From CBDBZL01 sp031399025 (GTDB lineage: Bacteria > Pseudomonadota > Alphaproteobacteria > Sphingomonadales > Sphingomonadaceae), in contig JANNOJ010000044.1 of assembly GCA_031399025.1 (NCBI GenBank), positions 93,966 to 157,965 of the forward strand: a stretch of DNA of 64,000 nt, written 5' to 3'. The translations under genes were made by a program, and so were the position numbers. How positions within the stretch are numbered: position 1 is the stretch's first letter; the number at the start of each line of letters is the position of its first letter. This document shows positions 25,068-33,922 of this stretch, in pieces. The notes beneath the pieces were generated by a model. That model was given only the letters and a program-made list of their open reading frames with translations, had not been told where the DNA came from and did no database searches.

Positions 25068-26450
25068 CTACTCGGCCGCGTCGCGCTGCCGGTCGCCAAC
25101 CTCCAGGTTGAGCATCTCGGCGAGCAGGAACGCCAGTTCCAGCGATTGCGCGGCGTTGAGGCGCGGGTCGCAATGCGTGTGGTAGCGATCGGCCAGGCCC
25201 TCGTCGGTGATCGCCACCGCGCCGCCGGTGCACTCGGTCACGTCCTGCCCGGTCATCTCGATGTGGATGCCGCCGGCATAGGTCCGTTCCGCGCGGTGGA
25301 CGGCGAAGAACCCGCGCACTTCGGCCAGGATGCGATCGAACGGCCGCGTCTTGTAGCCGCTGCCGGCCTTGACGACATTGCCGTGCATCGGGTCGCACGA
25401 CCACACCACCGGATGGCCTTCGCGGGCAACCGCGCGGATCAGGCGCGGCAGACCCGCTTCCACCTTGTCATGGCCGAACCGGGCGATCAGCGTGATCCGA
25501 CCCGGCTCGCGCGCCGGGTTGAGCGTGTCGAGCAGCCCCAGCAGCGCATCGGGCTCCAGGCTCGGCCCGCACTTCATGCCCAGCGGGTTGCCCACGCCGC
25601 GCAGGAACTCGACATGCGCGCTGCCGGCAAAGCGGGTGCGATCGCCCACCCACAGGAAGTGGGCGGAGGTGTCGTACCATTCGCCCGTGAGCGAATCCTG
25701 GCGCGCCATCGCCTGCTCGTAAGGCAGCAGCAGCGCCTCGTGGCTGGTGTAGAAGCTGGCGGTCTTGAGCTGCGGGGTGTTCTCGGGGTCGATCCCGCAG
25801 GCATCCATGAAATCGAGCGCCTCGCCGATCCGGTCGGCCACGTTGCGGAACTTGTCGGCCCAGGGCGAGCGGCTCATGAAATCGAGCGTCCACTGGTGGA
25901 CCTGGCGCAGGTTCGCATAGCCCCCGCCGGCGAAGGCGCGCAGCAGGTTGAGAGTGGCCGCCGCCTGGCTATAGGCGCGCACCATGCGCTGCGGATCGTT
26001 GGCCCTCGCCTCGGGGGTGAACTCGATGGCGTTGACGTTGTCGCCCAGGTAGCTGGGCAGCGTGACCGACCCCTGCGTCTCGGTGGGCGAGCTGCGGGGC
26101 TTGGCGAACTGGCCGGCCATGCGCCCCACCTTCACCACCGGCATCTTGCTGGCGAAGGTGAGCACGGCTGCCATCTGCAGCAGCACGCGGAAGGTGTCGC
26201 GGATATTGTTGGGGCCGAACTCGGCGAAGCTTTCCGCGCAATCACCGCCCTGCAACAGGAAGGCCTCGCCCGCCGCCACCTGGGCCAGCCGGGCGGTGAG
26301 CTGGCGCGCCTCGCCGGCGAACACCAGCGGCGGGAAGCCCGCCAGCGTGGCCTCGGCCCGGGCCAGCGCGGCCTGGTCCTCGTAGCGCGGCAGATGCAGC
26401 GCCTGGAAGCGATCCGCGCGCCAGCTTTCCGGGGTCCAATTGTGTGCCAC
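25068..26450 (-). CDS. class II 3-deoxy-7-phosphoheptulonate (DAHP) synthase
   Basis: The enzyme condenses phosphoenolpyruvate and erythrose 4-phosphate in the first step of the shikimate pathway. Class II (plant-type) features are present: NWTPESWR at the start, PPLVFAGEARQL, LLQGGDCAESFAEF, the metal-binding LWVGDRTR region, GIKCGPS-like MKCGPSLEP, and WSCDPMHGN. I chose the GTG at 26450, giving 460 residues beginning VAHNWTPES as in homologues; a TTG at 26486 would add 12 residues. It lies upstream of egtB on the same strand, 129 bp away, probably as a separate transcription unit. Confidence 0.94.
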   Translation of the reverse strand: MAHNWTPESWRADRFQALHLPRYEDQAALARAEATLAGFPPLVFAGEARQLTARLAQVAAGEAFLLQGGDCAESFAEFGPNNIRDTFRVLLQMAAVLTFASKMPVVKVGRMAGQFAKPRSSPTETQGSVTLPSYLGDNVNAIEFTPEARANDPQRMVRAYSQAAATLNLLRAFAGGGYANLRQVHQWTLDFMSRSPWADKFRNVADRIGEALDFMDACGIDPENTPQLKTASFYTSHEALLLPYEQAMARQDSLTGEWYDTSAHFLWVGDRTRFAGSAHVEFLRGVGNPLGMKCGPSLEPDALLGLLDTLNPAREPGRITLIARFGHDKVEAGLPRLIRAVAREGHPVVWSCDPMHGNVVKAGSGYKTRPFDRILAEVRGFFAVHRAERTYAGGIHIEMTGQDVTECTGGAVAITDEGLADRYHTHCDPRLNAAQSLELAFLLAEMLNLEVGDRQRDAAE

Positions 26451-26551
26451 TTGCCTAGCCTGGTGCTCGAATTGTCGGGAAGGCAAAGCCCTTACAGCCC
26501 ACCGCCGTGCCTGGCAAAGGTTACATCGTCCACGGCGGGCGCCTAACGCAC

Positions 26552-29527
26552 CTATTGCGCCGCGGCGATGACCTCGTCGGCGCGCGATGCCATCACCTGC
26601 GGCAGCACGGCGAGCTTGTAGGGCCCCCGACCCTGGAGATAGCGTTGGGCGAGCAGGCGCAACTCATCGGCGGTGGTGTCGACATAATCTCGCCAGAGCC
26701 GCGCAGGCTGGGTGGCGACGACCAAATTGAGGTCGAACGCCGCGCCGTCGAGCTGGTTGAGCCAGAAGGTATGCCCGGTCTGCGCGCGGGCGAGGGACTG
26801 GCGCACGGGCTCGATCACCCGCGCAAGCTCGTCGGGCGTCGGGCCGGTGGCGGCGAGGTCGGCAGCGATCCGCTCCGCCTCGGCGAAGAAGCCGCCGACG
26901 TCCTCGGGCGCTACCTGGACCAGGGCGAGGAGGGTGCCGCCTTGCGCCACATCGCGCGGCCAGTTGGAAGCGACGTAGGGCGAATAGGCGGCGCCGGCGC
27001 GCTCGCGCAGGGCATCGAGCAGGCGGTTGGCGAACAGCTGGGCGAGCAGTTCGAGCTTGCGCGCCTCGCTCAGCCCGGCGCTGCCGCCACCCGTCGGCCA
27101 GGCGACGACGGCCGCAGCCTGATCGGGGTCGCCGCCATGCGCCAGCACCGCCGGCTCGGCGGTGGCGGCGGGGAACGAGGGTTCGCGCGCCGCTACCGTG
27201 GCCGCCGGCGCCGCGCGCGCGGGCAGCGCGCCGAAGGTGCGGTTCAGCGCCGTGATCGTCGCTTCCCGGTCGATATCGCCGAACACGTCCACCTCCACCG
27301 GGCCCTGGGCCAGCAGGCGCGACCATACTTCGCGGAATTGCTCGGCAGTGGCGGCCTGCAGGGTTGCCGGATCGGCGGTCGCGAAGCGCGGGTCACGGTC
27401 GCGCAGCAGCCAGTCGAGATCGCGATTGATGACCCCGCTGGGATTGCTCGCGAGGCTGTCGTAGGCGATCACCGCGCTGGCCCTGGCGCGCTCGACCGGG
27501 GCTGCATCCCAGCGCGGCTGGGCGAGTTTGGCGGCGAACAGATAGAGCTGGTCGGCCACGTCTTCGGCCCGCGTGAGGCCCTCGAAGCCGAAGCTGCCTT
27601 CCTGGATGCTGAAATCGAACGACAGCTTGCGGCCCGCGGCCAGGCGATCGAGATCGTCCTGGTCGAGCGGCCCGATGCCCGAATTGACCAGCGCCTGCTG
27701 ACCGAGCTGCGCATAGACGCCCTCGTCGGGCGCGAAGCCCTGCCAGCCGCTGCCGAAACGCACCCGCACGGTGACGCGGCCGGGCTCGTTGTCGGTCCGC
27801 CAGACGAGCGCGCGCACGCCGTTGGCCCAGGTCACCTTCTCCACCTCGCGAAAGCCGAGGCGTTCTCGGGCGATGGGCAGCGCGGGATCGCCGATCTGCG
27901 GCAGATCGGAGAAGGCCAGCGCGCCGGCCTCGGCGCGCACCGGGCCGGTGCCGGTGACGGGCGCGAGCATGGCCTGGCGCAGGCCCGCATCGTCGGCCTC
28001 CCCGGCCTGGGGAGTGAGGAGCACGGCGCGCACCACGTCGCCCTGGAACAGCATGCGGGTGCGCGCCAGGATGGTCGCCGGGGTGAAGCGGTCGGTCATC
28101 CCGCGGAACACCGACAGGAAGGTCTCGGGCGCCGCCACCGCCTCGCGGATGTCGACCGCGCCGACCAGGTCGTCGGCCAGCTTGGAGCCCGCCTGAATCT
28201 CCGCCTGGCCGACCATGTCGACAAAGGCGATGTCGAGCTGGGCCACGGCCTGGTCAATCTCGGCCTGGGTCGGCGGCGAGGCCTGCGCATCGGCGATCAC
28301 CGCCCGCACGTCCGCCAATGCTGCGGACCAGTCATCCGTCAGCGGCGCGAAGGAGACGTAGGTGCCGTCCGACGAACGGCTGACCTTGTCGCGCGAGACG
28401 CCGGCGTAAAGATAGTCGCCGCCCGCCCGCGCGCGGCTCTCCAGCCGGCGGTTGATGATCGACAGGGCGACCGAGTCGATCAGCAGGCCGCGATTGTATT
28501 CCAGGTTGTCGAGCACCTGCTCGTACGGTCGCAGGATCGCGTAGGTGACTCCGCGCGGCTGGCCGGGCTCGACCAATACGCGGGTCTCGCCCACCGGCAG
28601 GCCATCGCCGAGGCTTTCGCCGCCGGCCGGCGCACCTGCCGGCGGCTGGGGGGCGCCGAAATCGGGCTCAGGCGCGCGCTCGCCGGCGACCCGCCAGTCG
28701 GCAAAGTACTTCTCGACCAAGCCGGCGAGGACCAGCGGATCGGCATCGCCCACCATCACCACCACGGCGTTCTCGGGCCGATACCAGCGGCGGTGGAAGG
28801 CGCGAATGGCTTCGGGGGTGGCGCCCGCCAGCGTCTCGACCGTGCCAATCGGGGAGCGGCTGGCGAGCAATTGCCCGGCGAAGAACAGCTCGCGCGTGGC
28901 ATCGGCGATCCGCCTGCCGGAGGCGGCCTGGTCGCGCCGTTCGGCCAGCACGATGGGCACGTCCGCCGCCAGGTTGGCGGCGGACAGCGCCGGCTCCTGG
29001 ATCATGCCCGCGAACAGCCGCACGCTCTCGTCCAGCCGAGCGGGCTGGGCATTGGGCAGGTCGAGCTTGTAGACCGTCTGCGTCGGGCTGGTGGTGGCGT
29101 TGGTGTCGTTGCCCAGGCTCGCACCCCAGCGCTGGAAGTGCGGGATGGCCTCGCTGTCGCCGAAATAGCGCGATTGGCGGAAGGTCAGATGCTCGACCAG
29201 ATGGGCAAAACCGCGCTCCTCCTCGCGCTCGTGCAGCGAGCCGGCGTCGATCGCAACGCGCATCGACACCTGACCGGGCGGCACGCCGTTGCGCCGCACC
29301 GCGTAGCGCAGCCCGTTGGGCAGCTCGCCCATCAGCCATTCGCGATCGATCGGAATGTCGGTGCCGCGGTAGATCCACGGATCATCGGGTTTGGCGAAGC
29401 TGGGACCGGCCAGGATCGGGGCCGCGACAGCGGGCGGGGGCGCGGCCTGGGTCTGCGCCAGCAGCGGCGCAGAGACGATCACCAGGGCGAGCAAAGCAGC
29501 GCGGGCGGCGCGCGACAACACGATCAT
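26552..29527 (-). CDS. M16 family zinc metallopeptidase, two-unit, secreted
   Basis: This 991-residue insulinase/pitrilysin-type protease has a signal peptide (MIVLSRAARAALLALVIVSA, cleavage near AQA). The inverted zinc motif HXXEH is HLVEH (109-113), with the third ligand Glu in VLAERRDQ (about 196). The first M16 unit covers about 65-300, the middle domain follows, and a second, catalytically inactive M16 unit covers about 550-900. The start is set by the signal peptide; the long open frame upstream of 29527 is not protein-like. It is likely periplasmic and degrades peptides. Confidence 0.93.
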   Translation of the reverse strand: MIVLSRAARAALLALVIVSAPLLAQTQAAPPPAVAAPILAGPSFAKPDDPWIYRGTDIPIDREWLMGELPNGLRYAVRRNGVPPGQVSMRVAIDAGSLHEREEERGFAHLVEHLTFRQSRYFGDSEAIPHFQRWGASLGNDTNATTSPTQTVYKLDLPNAQPARLDESVRLFAGMIQEPALSAANLAADVPIVLAERRDQAASGRRIADATRELFFAGQLLASRSPIGTVETLAGATPEAIRAFHRRWYRPENAVVVMVGDADPLVLAGLVEKYFADWRVAGERAPEPDFGAPQPPAGAPAGGESLGDGLPVGETRVLVEPGQPRGVTYAILRPYEQVLDNLEYNRGLLIDSVALSIINRRLESRARAGGDYLYAGVSRDKVSRSSDGTYVSFAPLTDDWSAALADVRAVIADAQASPPTQAEIDQAVAQLDIAFVDMVGQAEIQAGSKLADDLVGAVDIREAVAAPETFLSVFRGMTDRFTPATILARTRMLFQGDVVRAVLLTPQAGEADDAGLRQAMLAPVTGTGPVRAEAGALAFSDLPQIGDPALPIARERLGFREVEKVTWANGVRALVWRTDNEPGRVTVRVRFGSGWQGFAPDEGVYAQLGQQALVNSGIGPLDQDDLDRLAAGRKLSFDFSIQEGSFGFEGLTRAEDVADQLYLFAAKLAQPRWDAAPVERARASAVIAYDSLASNPSGVINRDLDWLLRDRDPRFATADPATLQAATAEQFREVWSRLLAQGPVEVDVFGDIDREATITALNRTFGALPARAAPAATVAAREPSFPAATAEPAVLAHGGDPDQAAAVVAWPTGGGSAGLSEARKLELLAQLFANRLLDALRERAGAAYSPYVASNWPRDVAQGGTLLALVQVAPEDVGGFFAEAERIAADLAATGPTPDELARVIEPVRQSLARAQTGHTFWLNQLDGAAFDLNLVVATQPARLWRDYVDTTADELRLLAQRYLQGRGPYKLAVLPQVMASRADEVIAAAQ

Positions 29528-29687
29528 GCACCCCAGATAGAGGCGCAGGCGATGAAGGACCAGTGAATGCTGGGCAAAATGGCAGTGCGACCGCCGATTC
29601 CACGCTGGCGGAGCGGTTTCGGGGGCTGAGCGACCCCTCGCCGGTGCGGCCTTGCCCGCCGCGCGCCGCGTCCCTACATCGAAGCCC

Positions 29688-30266
29688 ATGTACATCGAGA
29701 CCGAACCCACGCCCAATCCCGCAACGCTCAAGTTCCTGCCCGGACAGGCGGTAATGCCCACCGGCACGCGCGATTTCGCCACCCCGGAGGAGGCCCAAGC
29801 CTCGCCGCTGGCGCAGGCGCTGTTCGATACCGGCGAGGTCACCGGCGTGTTCTTCGGCCGCGACTTCGTCTCGGTCACCATCGCCCCGGGGGTCGAGTGG
29901 GCTGCGCTCAAACCCCAGCTGGTGGCGATCCTGCTCGACCATTTCGTCAGCCAGGCGCCGTTGTTCGTTACCGGCAGCGCCTCCGGCATCGCCGTGCCGG
30001 CCGATGCCGCCGACGAGATCGGCGATGATCCCGGCAGCGAGGAAGTGGTTGCCCAGATCAAGGACCTGATCGAGACGCGGGTGCGGCCGGCGGTCGCGGG
30101 CGATGGCGGCGACATCCGCTACCGGGGCTTCCGCGAAGGGGTGGTCTATCTCGCCATGCAGGGCGCGTGCTCGGGCTGTCCCAGCTCGTCGGCCACGCTC
30201 AAGCAGGGCATCGAGGGCCTGCTGCGGCATTACGTGCCCGAAGTGCTGGAAGTGCGCGCCGCCTGA
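29688..30266 (+). CDS. NifU family Fe-S scaffold/carrier protein (Nfu)
   Basis: Nfu proteins carry and deliver [4Fe-4S] clusters. The 192-residue product has the N-terminal Nfu_N domain (MYIETEPTPNPATLKFLPG, about 1-90) and a C-terminal NifU domain with the cluster-binding CxxC at C161 and C164 (GACSGCPSS). I chose the ATG at 29688 because the domain begins there; in-frame residues upstream are not conserved in character. It is divergent from the M16 peptidase gene across 160 bp, and a nitroreductase gene follows. Confidence 0.95.
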   Translation: MYIETEPTPNPATLKFLPGQAVMPTGTRDFATPEEAQASPLAQALFDTGEVTGVFFGRDFVSVTIAPGVEWAALKPQLVAILLDHFVSQAPLFVTGSASGIAVPADAADEIGDDPGSEEVVAQIKDLIETRVRPAVAGDGGDIRYRGFREGVVYLAMQGACSGCPSSSATLKQGIEGLLRHYVPEVLEVRAA

Positions 30267-30293
30267 CCGCGCCAGCCAGGAGGACCGCTCATC

Positions 30294-30887
30294 ATGCCGC
30301 AGACACTGCCCGATTCCGCACTTGATCAGCTGTTCCGCGAGGCGCGCAGCTATAATGGCTGGCTCGACCGGGAGGTGAGCGAGGGGCAGATCCGGCAGCT
30401 CTACGAGCTCGCCAAGATGGGGCCCACCTCGGCCAACCAGCAGCCCGGGCGCTTCGTCTGGTGCCGCTCGCAAGCCGCCAAGGACCGCCTTGCCGCTCAT
30501 GCGAGCGAGGGCAACAAGCGCAAGATCCGCACCGCGCCGGTCTGCCTCATCATCGGCTATGACCTGGACTTCCACGAACAGCTGCCCTGGCTGTTCCCGC
30601 ATACCGACGCCAGGAGCTGGTTCACCGGCAAGGAGGAGGTCCGCCGCGACAATGCCTTGCGCAATTCGGCACTCCAGGGCGCCTACGTGATGCTCGCCGC
30701 CCGCGCGCTCGGGCTGGATTGCGGGCCGATGTCGGGGTTCGACCAGCAGGCGGTGACCGCGGATTTCTTCGCCGACCAGCCGCGCTGGCGCGCCGACTGG
30801 CTGTGCGCCATCGGCTATGGCGACCGCTCCAGCATCTTCGAGCGCTCGCCGCGGCCCGAGTTCGAGACCTTCAACCAGCTGCGCTGA
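30294..30887 (+). CDS. nitroreductase family protein, malonic semialdehyde reductase (RutE/HadB) type
   Basis: This is an FMN-dependent oxidoreductase of the nitroreductase fold (197 residues). The subfamily is marked by MGPTSANQQPGRFVWC (FMN phosphate region), NALRNSALQGAYVMLAARALGLDCGPMSGFD and the C-terminal FNQLR. RutE reduces malonic semialdehyde to 3-hydroxypropionate in pyrimidine degradation, but no other rut gene is present, so the role here may be different. A strong Shine-Dalgarno (AGGAGG) precedes the ATG. It may be co-transcribed with nfu upstream and tsaB downstream. Confidence 0.88.
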   Translation: MPQTLPDSALDQLFREARSYNGWLDREVSEGQIRQLYELAKMGPTSANQQPGRFVWCRSQAAKDRLAAHASEGNKRKIRTAPVCLIIGYDLDFHEQLPWLFPHTDARSWFTGKEEVRRDNALRNSALQGAYVMLAARALGLDCGPMSGFDQQAVTADFFADQPRWRADWLCAIGYGDRSSIFERSPRPEFETFNQLR

Positions 30888-30899
30888 CCGGGCCCGAGC

Positions 30900-31547
30900 A
30901 TGCGCACCCTGGCCATCGAATGTGCGACCACTGCCTGCTCGGTAGCCCTGCTCGAGGGGGAGACGCTGCTCGCCGGCGCCTGGGAGGAGATCGGGCGCGG
31001 ACACGCCGAGCGGCTGGTGCCGCTCATCGCCATGCTGCCCGACCGGGGCCGGTCCGATCGGATCTGCGTGTCGCTCGGCCCGGGCAGCTTCACCGGGGTG
31101 CGGATCGGCCTGGCCGCGGCGCGCGCGCTGGGCCTGGCCTGGGGCGCGCAGGTGCTCGGCTACCCGACGCTGGCGCTGCTCGCGGCGATGGCGCGGACGG
31201 GCGGCCAGGTGCCGGTGAGCGTGGCGATGCTGGCCGGCCATGGCGAGTGGTTCGTCCAGGATTTCGCCACCGATTGCCAGCCGGAAGGCGGGCTCGTCTC
31301 GCTCCCGCCTGGCGCTGCCGCCCGCCGGGCGCGCCATCCGCATGTCGTCGGGACGGCGGCCGAGGCGCTGGTGGGCCTGCGCGGCACCGGCACTGCCCAG
31401 TTCCTGCTGCCCGATGCCCGCCGCCTGCCCGAGCTGCCGCCCGTGCAGCTGACGACCTCGCTTGCGCTCGTCTACGGTCGGCCGCCCGACGCGACGGCGC
31501 TGATGAGCCGCGACCGGGCAGCCGCGGGCGGTGCCGTGTGGGGATGA
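30900..31547 (+). CDS. tsaB: tRNA threonylcarbamoyladenosine complex dimerisation subunit TsaB
   Basis: TsaB is the inactive paralogue that binds TsaD in the complex forming t6A at position 37 of ANN-decoding tRNAs. The 215-residue product shows the ASKHA-fold start TLAIECATTACSVALLEG, the E-R-H-A-E-RLVPLI segment, and the conserved VSLGPGSFTGVRIGLAAARALGLAW stretch. Its stop overlaps the ATG of rimI (ATGA). The pair tsaB-rimI is widespread in Proteobacteria. Confidence 0.95.
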   Translation: MRTLAIECATTACSVALLEGETLLAGAWEEIGRGHAERLVPLIAMLPDRGRSDRICVSLGPGSFTGVRIGLAAARALGLAWGAQVLGYPTLALLAAMARTGGQVPVSVAMLAGHGEWFVQDFATDCQPEGGLVSLPPGAAARRARHPHVVGTAAEALVGLRGTGTAQFLLPDARRLPELPPVQLTTSLALVYGRPPDATALMSRDRAAAGGAVWG

Positions 31548-32002
31548 GCGCTGAACTCGATCACATCATGGCGGTGATGGAGGTCGCCTTCGATCCGGCC
31601 TACGGTGAGGCTTGGACCAGGCGCCAGGTCGCCGACGCGCTGGCCACGGCCAACACTTATTGCCTGCTCGCCGGTCCGGCCGGCGAGCCGTTTGCCGGAG
31701 CCGGCAGCGCCGCCGGCTTTGCCCTGTCGCGCGGTGCGGCGGACGAGGAGGAACTCCTGCTGATCGCCGTGCGGCCCGGCTGGCGCGGTCGCGGGATCGG
31801 GGCCGCGCTGCTCGGCCGGTTCATCGAGGAAGCCGGGCGACGGGGCGCGCACCGGCTGTTTCTGGAAATGCGCGAGGGAAACGTGGCGGAGGGTCTGTAT
31901 CGTGGCCGCGGCTTTCGCGAAGTGGGCCGAAGGCGCAATTATTATTGTTCCGGGGGCAATGCTCAGTTCGATGCTCTGACATTCTCCCGCATCTGTGATT
32001 AG
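31544..32002 (+). CDS. rimI: ribosomal-protein-alanine N-acetyltransferase RimI-like (GNAT)
   Basis: This is a 152-residue GNAT acetyltransferase. The acetyl-CoA pyrophosphate loop is visible in AVRPGWRGRGIGAALLGRF (consensus R/Q-x-x-G-x-G/A), and the C-terminal LYRGRGFREVGRRRNYY matches the RimI pattern. RimI acetylates the N-terminal alanine of ribosomal protein S18. The assignment rests on fold plus the translational coupling to tsaB; a different GNAT substrate remains possible. The short N-terminal helix region differs from the E. coli protein. Confidence 0.88.
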   Translation: MSAELDHIMAVMEVAFDPAYGEAWTRRQVADALATANTYCLLAGPAGEPFAGAGSAAGFALSRGAADEEELLLIAVRPGWRGRGIGAALLGRFIEEAGRRGAHRLFLEMREGNVAEGLYRGRGFREVGRRRNYYCSGGNAQFDALTFSRICD

Positions 32003-32143
32003 GAGAACATCCCAATAGCTCTTGGATGACCGATTTTTTAACCTTCCCTCTTGTAATCCTGATAACGCTACGGCACTTCTGGCGTGTTCGCTCGTTTAAC
32101 GTTTGAGTGAAGAACACAAGGTCGCAAGAAAAAGAGGAACCAA

Positions 32144-32593
32144 ATGGAACAGATTGAAGGCGGCATGGGCGAGATGCTGATCACACTGACGTCAGATATC
32201 GTCACCGCGCATGTCTCGAACAACAATGTCGAAGTGCAGGATCTGCCCACCCTGATCGAGAACGTCTATCAGGCGCTTTCCGGCCTCGGGGCGGAGAAGG
32301 AAGTGGAAGTCCCGCGCGAGCCGGCAGTATCGATCCGCTCGTCGATCAAGGCCGATCACATCGTCTGTCTCGAAGACGGCAAGAAAATGAAGATGCTCAA
32401 GCGTCACCTGATGACCGATCACAACATGACGCCGGCCGAGTATCGCGAACGCTGGAACCTGCCGAGCGACTACCCGATGGTTGCCCCGGACTATGCCGAA
32501 AAGCGCCGCATGCTCGCCAAGGAAATCGGCCTCGGACGCAAACCCGGCCAGCGGCGTGGGCGCAAGAAAGCCGCCGCGCCTGCCGCGGCCTGA
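32144..32593 (+). CDS. mucR: MucR family transcriptional regulator (Ros/MucR zinc-finger type)
   Basis: MucR/Ros proteins are small DNA-binding regulators, often of exopolysaccharide and cell-cycle genes, that act like nucleoid-associated proteins. The 149-residue product has an N-terminal oligomerisation helix (IEGGMGEMLITLTSDIVTAHV), the DNA-binding zinc-finger-like domain IVCLEDGKKMKMLKRHLMTDH, the MTPAEYRERW segment, and a basic Lys/Arg/Ala tail. The second zinc-site Cys is replaced by Asp (C-x2-D) and the histidines are H-x4-H, as in some zinc-independent Ros homologues. The 141 bp upstream is AT-rich for this genome, and AGAGGAA precedes the ATG. Confidence 0.92.
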   Translation: MEQIEGGMGEMLITLTSDIVTAHVSNNNVEVQDLPTLIENVYQALSGLGAEKEVEVPREPAVSIRSSIKADHIVCLEDGKKMKMLKRHLMTDHNMTPAEYRERWNLPSDYPMVAPDYAEKRRMLAKEIGLGRKPGQRRGRKKAAAPAAA

Positions 32594-32718
32594 GGCCCCG
32601 CGCGAGACTGCTCCTGCCGGCATCGCCCCGGCGCCATTACGGTTGAAAATGCGCCCTGCCGGTCTATGATCGGTGAGGCGCTGGCGTCCGCCGTGGAGGT
32701 CGCGCGCAGAGAGCCGTC

Positions 32719-33141
32719 TTGCACCAGACCATCGATCTCGAGGCGCTCTGCGCCGAACGTGGGTTGCGCATCACCGAGCAACGGCGGGTCATTGCCCGCG
32801 TGCTCTCGGAAAGCGACGATCATCCCGATGTGGAGGCGCTGCACGGCCGCGCCTCGGCCATCGATCCAAAGATTTCGATCGCGACGGTGTACCGCACGGT
32901 GCGCCTGTTCGAGGAAGCCGGCATCCTCGACCGTCACGATTTCGGCGACGGGCGCTCGCGCTATGAGGCCGCGCCCGAGGCGCACCACGACCATCTGATC
33001 GATGTCGAGACGGGCAAGGTGGTCGAATTCGTCGACGCCGAACTCGAGGCGCTGCAGCGGCAGATCGCCGAGAAGCTGGGCTATCGCCTGGTCGACCATC
33101 GGATGGAACTGTTCGGCGTGCGCCTCGATCGCGACGGCTGA
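32719..33141 (+). CDS. fur: Fur family metal-responsive transcriptional regulator
   Basis: This 140-residue Fur-superfamily repressor has the winged-helix part IDLEALCAERGLRITEQRRVIARVL, ISIATVYRTVRLFEEAGIL, and the metal-site region HHDHLIDVETGKVVEF. The CxxC structural zinc sites of classical Fur are missing, as in many alphaproteobacterial Fur/Mur proteins. Whether it senses iron or manganese cannot be told. The start appears to be TTG, since the domain begins immediately after it and no ATG is in frame near it. It sits between mucR and the acyltransferase gene. Confidence 0.88.
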   Translation: MHQTIDLEALCAERGLRITEQRRVIARVLSESDDHPDVEALHGRASAIDPKISIATVYRTVRLFEEAGILDRHDFGDGRSRYEAAPEAHHDHLIDVETGKVVEFVDAELEALQRQIAEKLGYRLVDHRMELFGVRLDRDG

Positions 33142-33910
33142 GACCCTGCCTGCCCTGGCGCACCCGGCTTGGCCGCAGCTGGGCTGGCGCTGGGCGGTGG
33201 TGGCCGTGCGGCTCGGCGCCATCCTGGCCTGGTTCCTCCTGCTCATTCCGGCGCACCTGCTGCTCAGCCGGGCCCGCCGGCGCTCCCTGCTGCCGCCGTT
33301 GTTCCTGGCCGTCGTCGGCCGCCTGGCCGGGCTGCGGGTGCGCACCCGGGGGCATCCCGCCTCTGGCCGGCTGCTCCTCCTCGCCAATCACGTCAGCTGG
33401 CTCGATATCCTGGCGCTGGCCGGCGAGACGCGCGCCGCCTTCGTCGCCAAGGGCTCGCTGGCGGACAACCCGGCGCTGCATTGGCTGTGCGCGCAGAACG
33501 ACACCGTGTTCATCGCGCGCGAGCAACGCGTCACGGTGGCCGCGCAGGTGGGCCAGCTCACCGCGGCGCTCGCCCGGCGGCGGCTGGTCGTCTTTCCTGA
33601 AGGCACCACGGGCGATGGCCGGAGCCTGCACCCGTTCAAGAGCGCGCTTCTCTCGGCGGTCGAGCGCGCCGATTCTGCAGGTGGCGAGCTTCAGGTCCAG
33701 CCGGTTGCGCTGGACTATGCGAATGCGCCGCAGATCGCCTGGGTCGGCGACGAGCCCGGGCTGCACAACGTGCTGCGGGTGCTCGCCCGCCTGGCGCCAG
33801 TGCGGCTGACGATCCGCTTCTGCGACCCCTTGCACGGGGCGCAGCTCGCCGACCGCAAGACCATGGCCGGCGCCGCCCAGGAGGCCATCAGGCACGCCTT
33901 GCGGCTTTGA
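33142..33910 (+). CDS. lysophospholipid acyltransferase family protein (PlsC-like)
   Basis: The product transfers an acyl chain to a lysophospholipid, most likely 1-acyl-glycerol-3-phosphate. The motifs are NHVSWLD (HX4D catalytic box), the AFVAKGSL segment and FPEGTT (glycerophosphate binding), with one N-terminal membrane segment (VRLGAILAWFLLLIPAHLLL). The true start is unclear. Homologous-looking sequence (ETLPALAHPAWPQLGWRW) begins at the end of fur, but the first GTG in frame is at 33197 and no ATG is available, so an unusual start (for example CTG) is possible. I give the region directly after the fur stop. Confidence 0.85.
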
Positions 33911-33922
33911 CTCGGCCCGCCC

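Noticed and set aside
26507..29566. A 1019-residue open frame on the plus strand antisense to the M16 peptidase gene
   Set aside because: Its composition (Gly, Arg, Ala, His rich, no domains) is what the complement of a high-GC gene gives, and the opposite strand encodes a complete peptidase with signal peptide and zinc motif.
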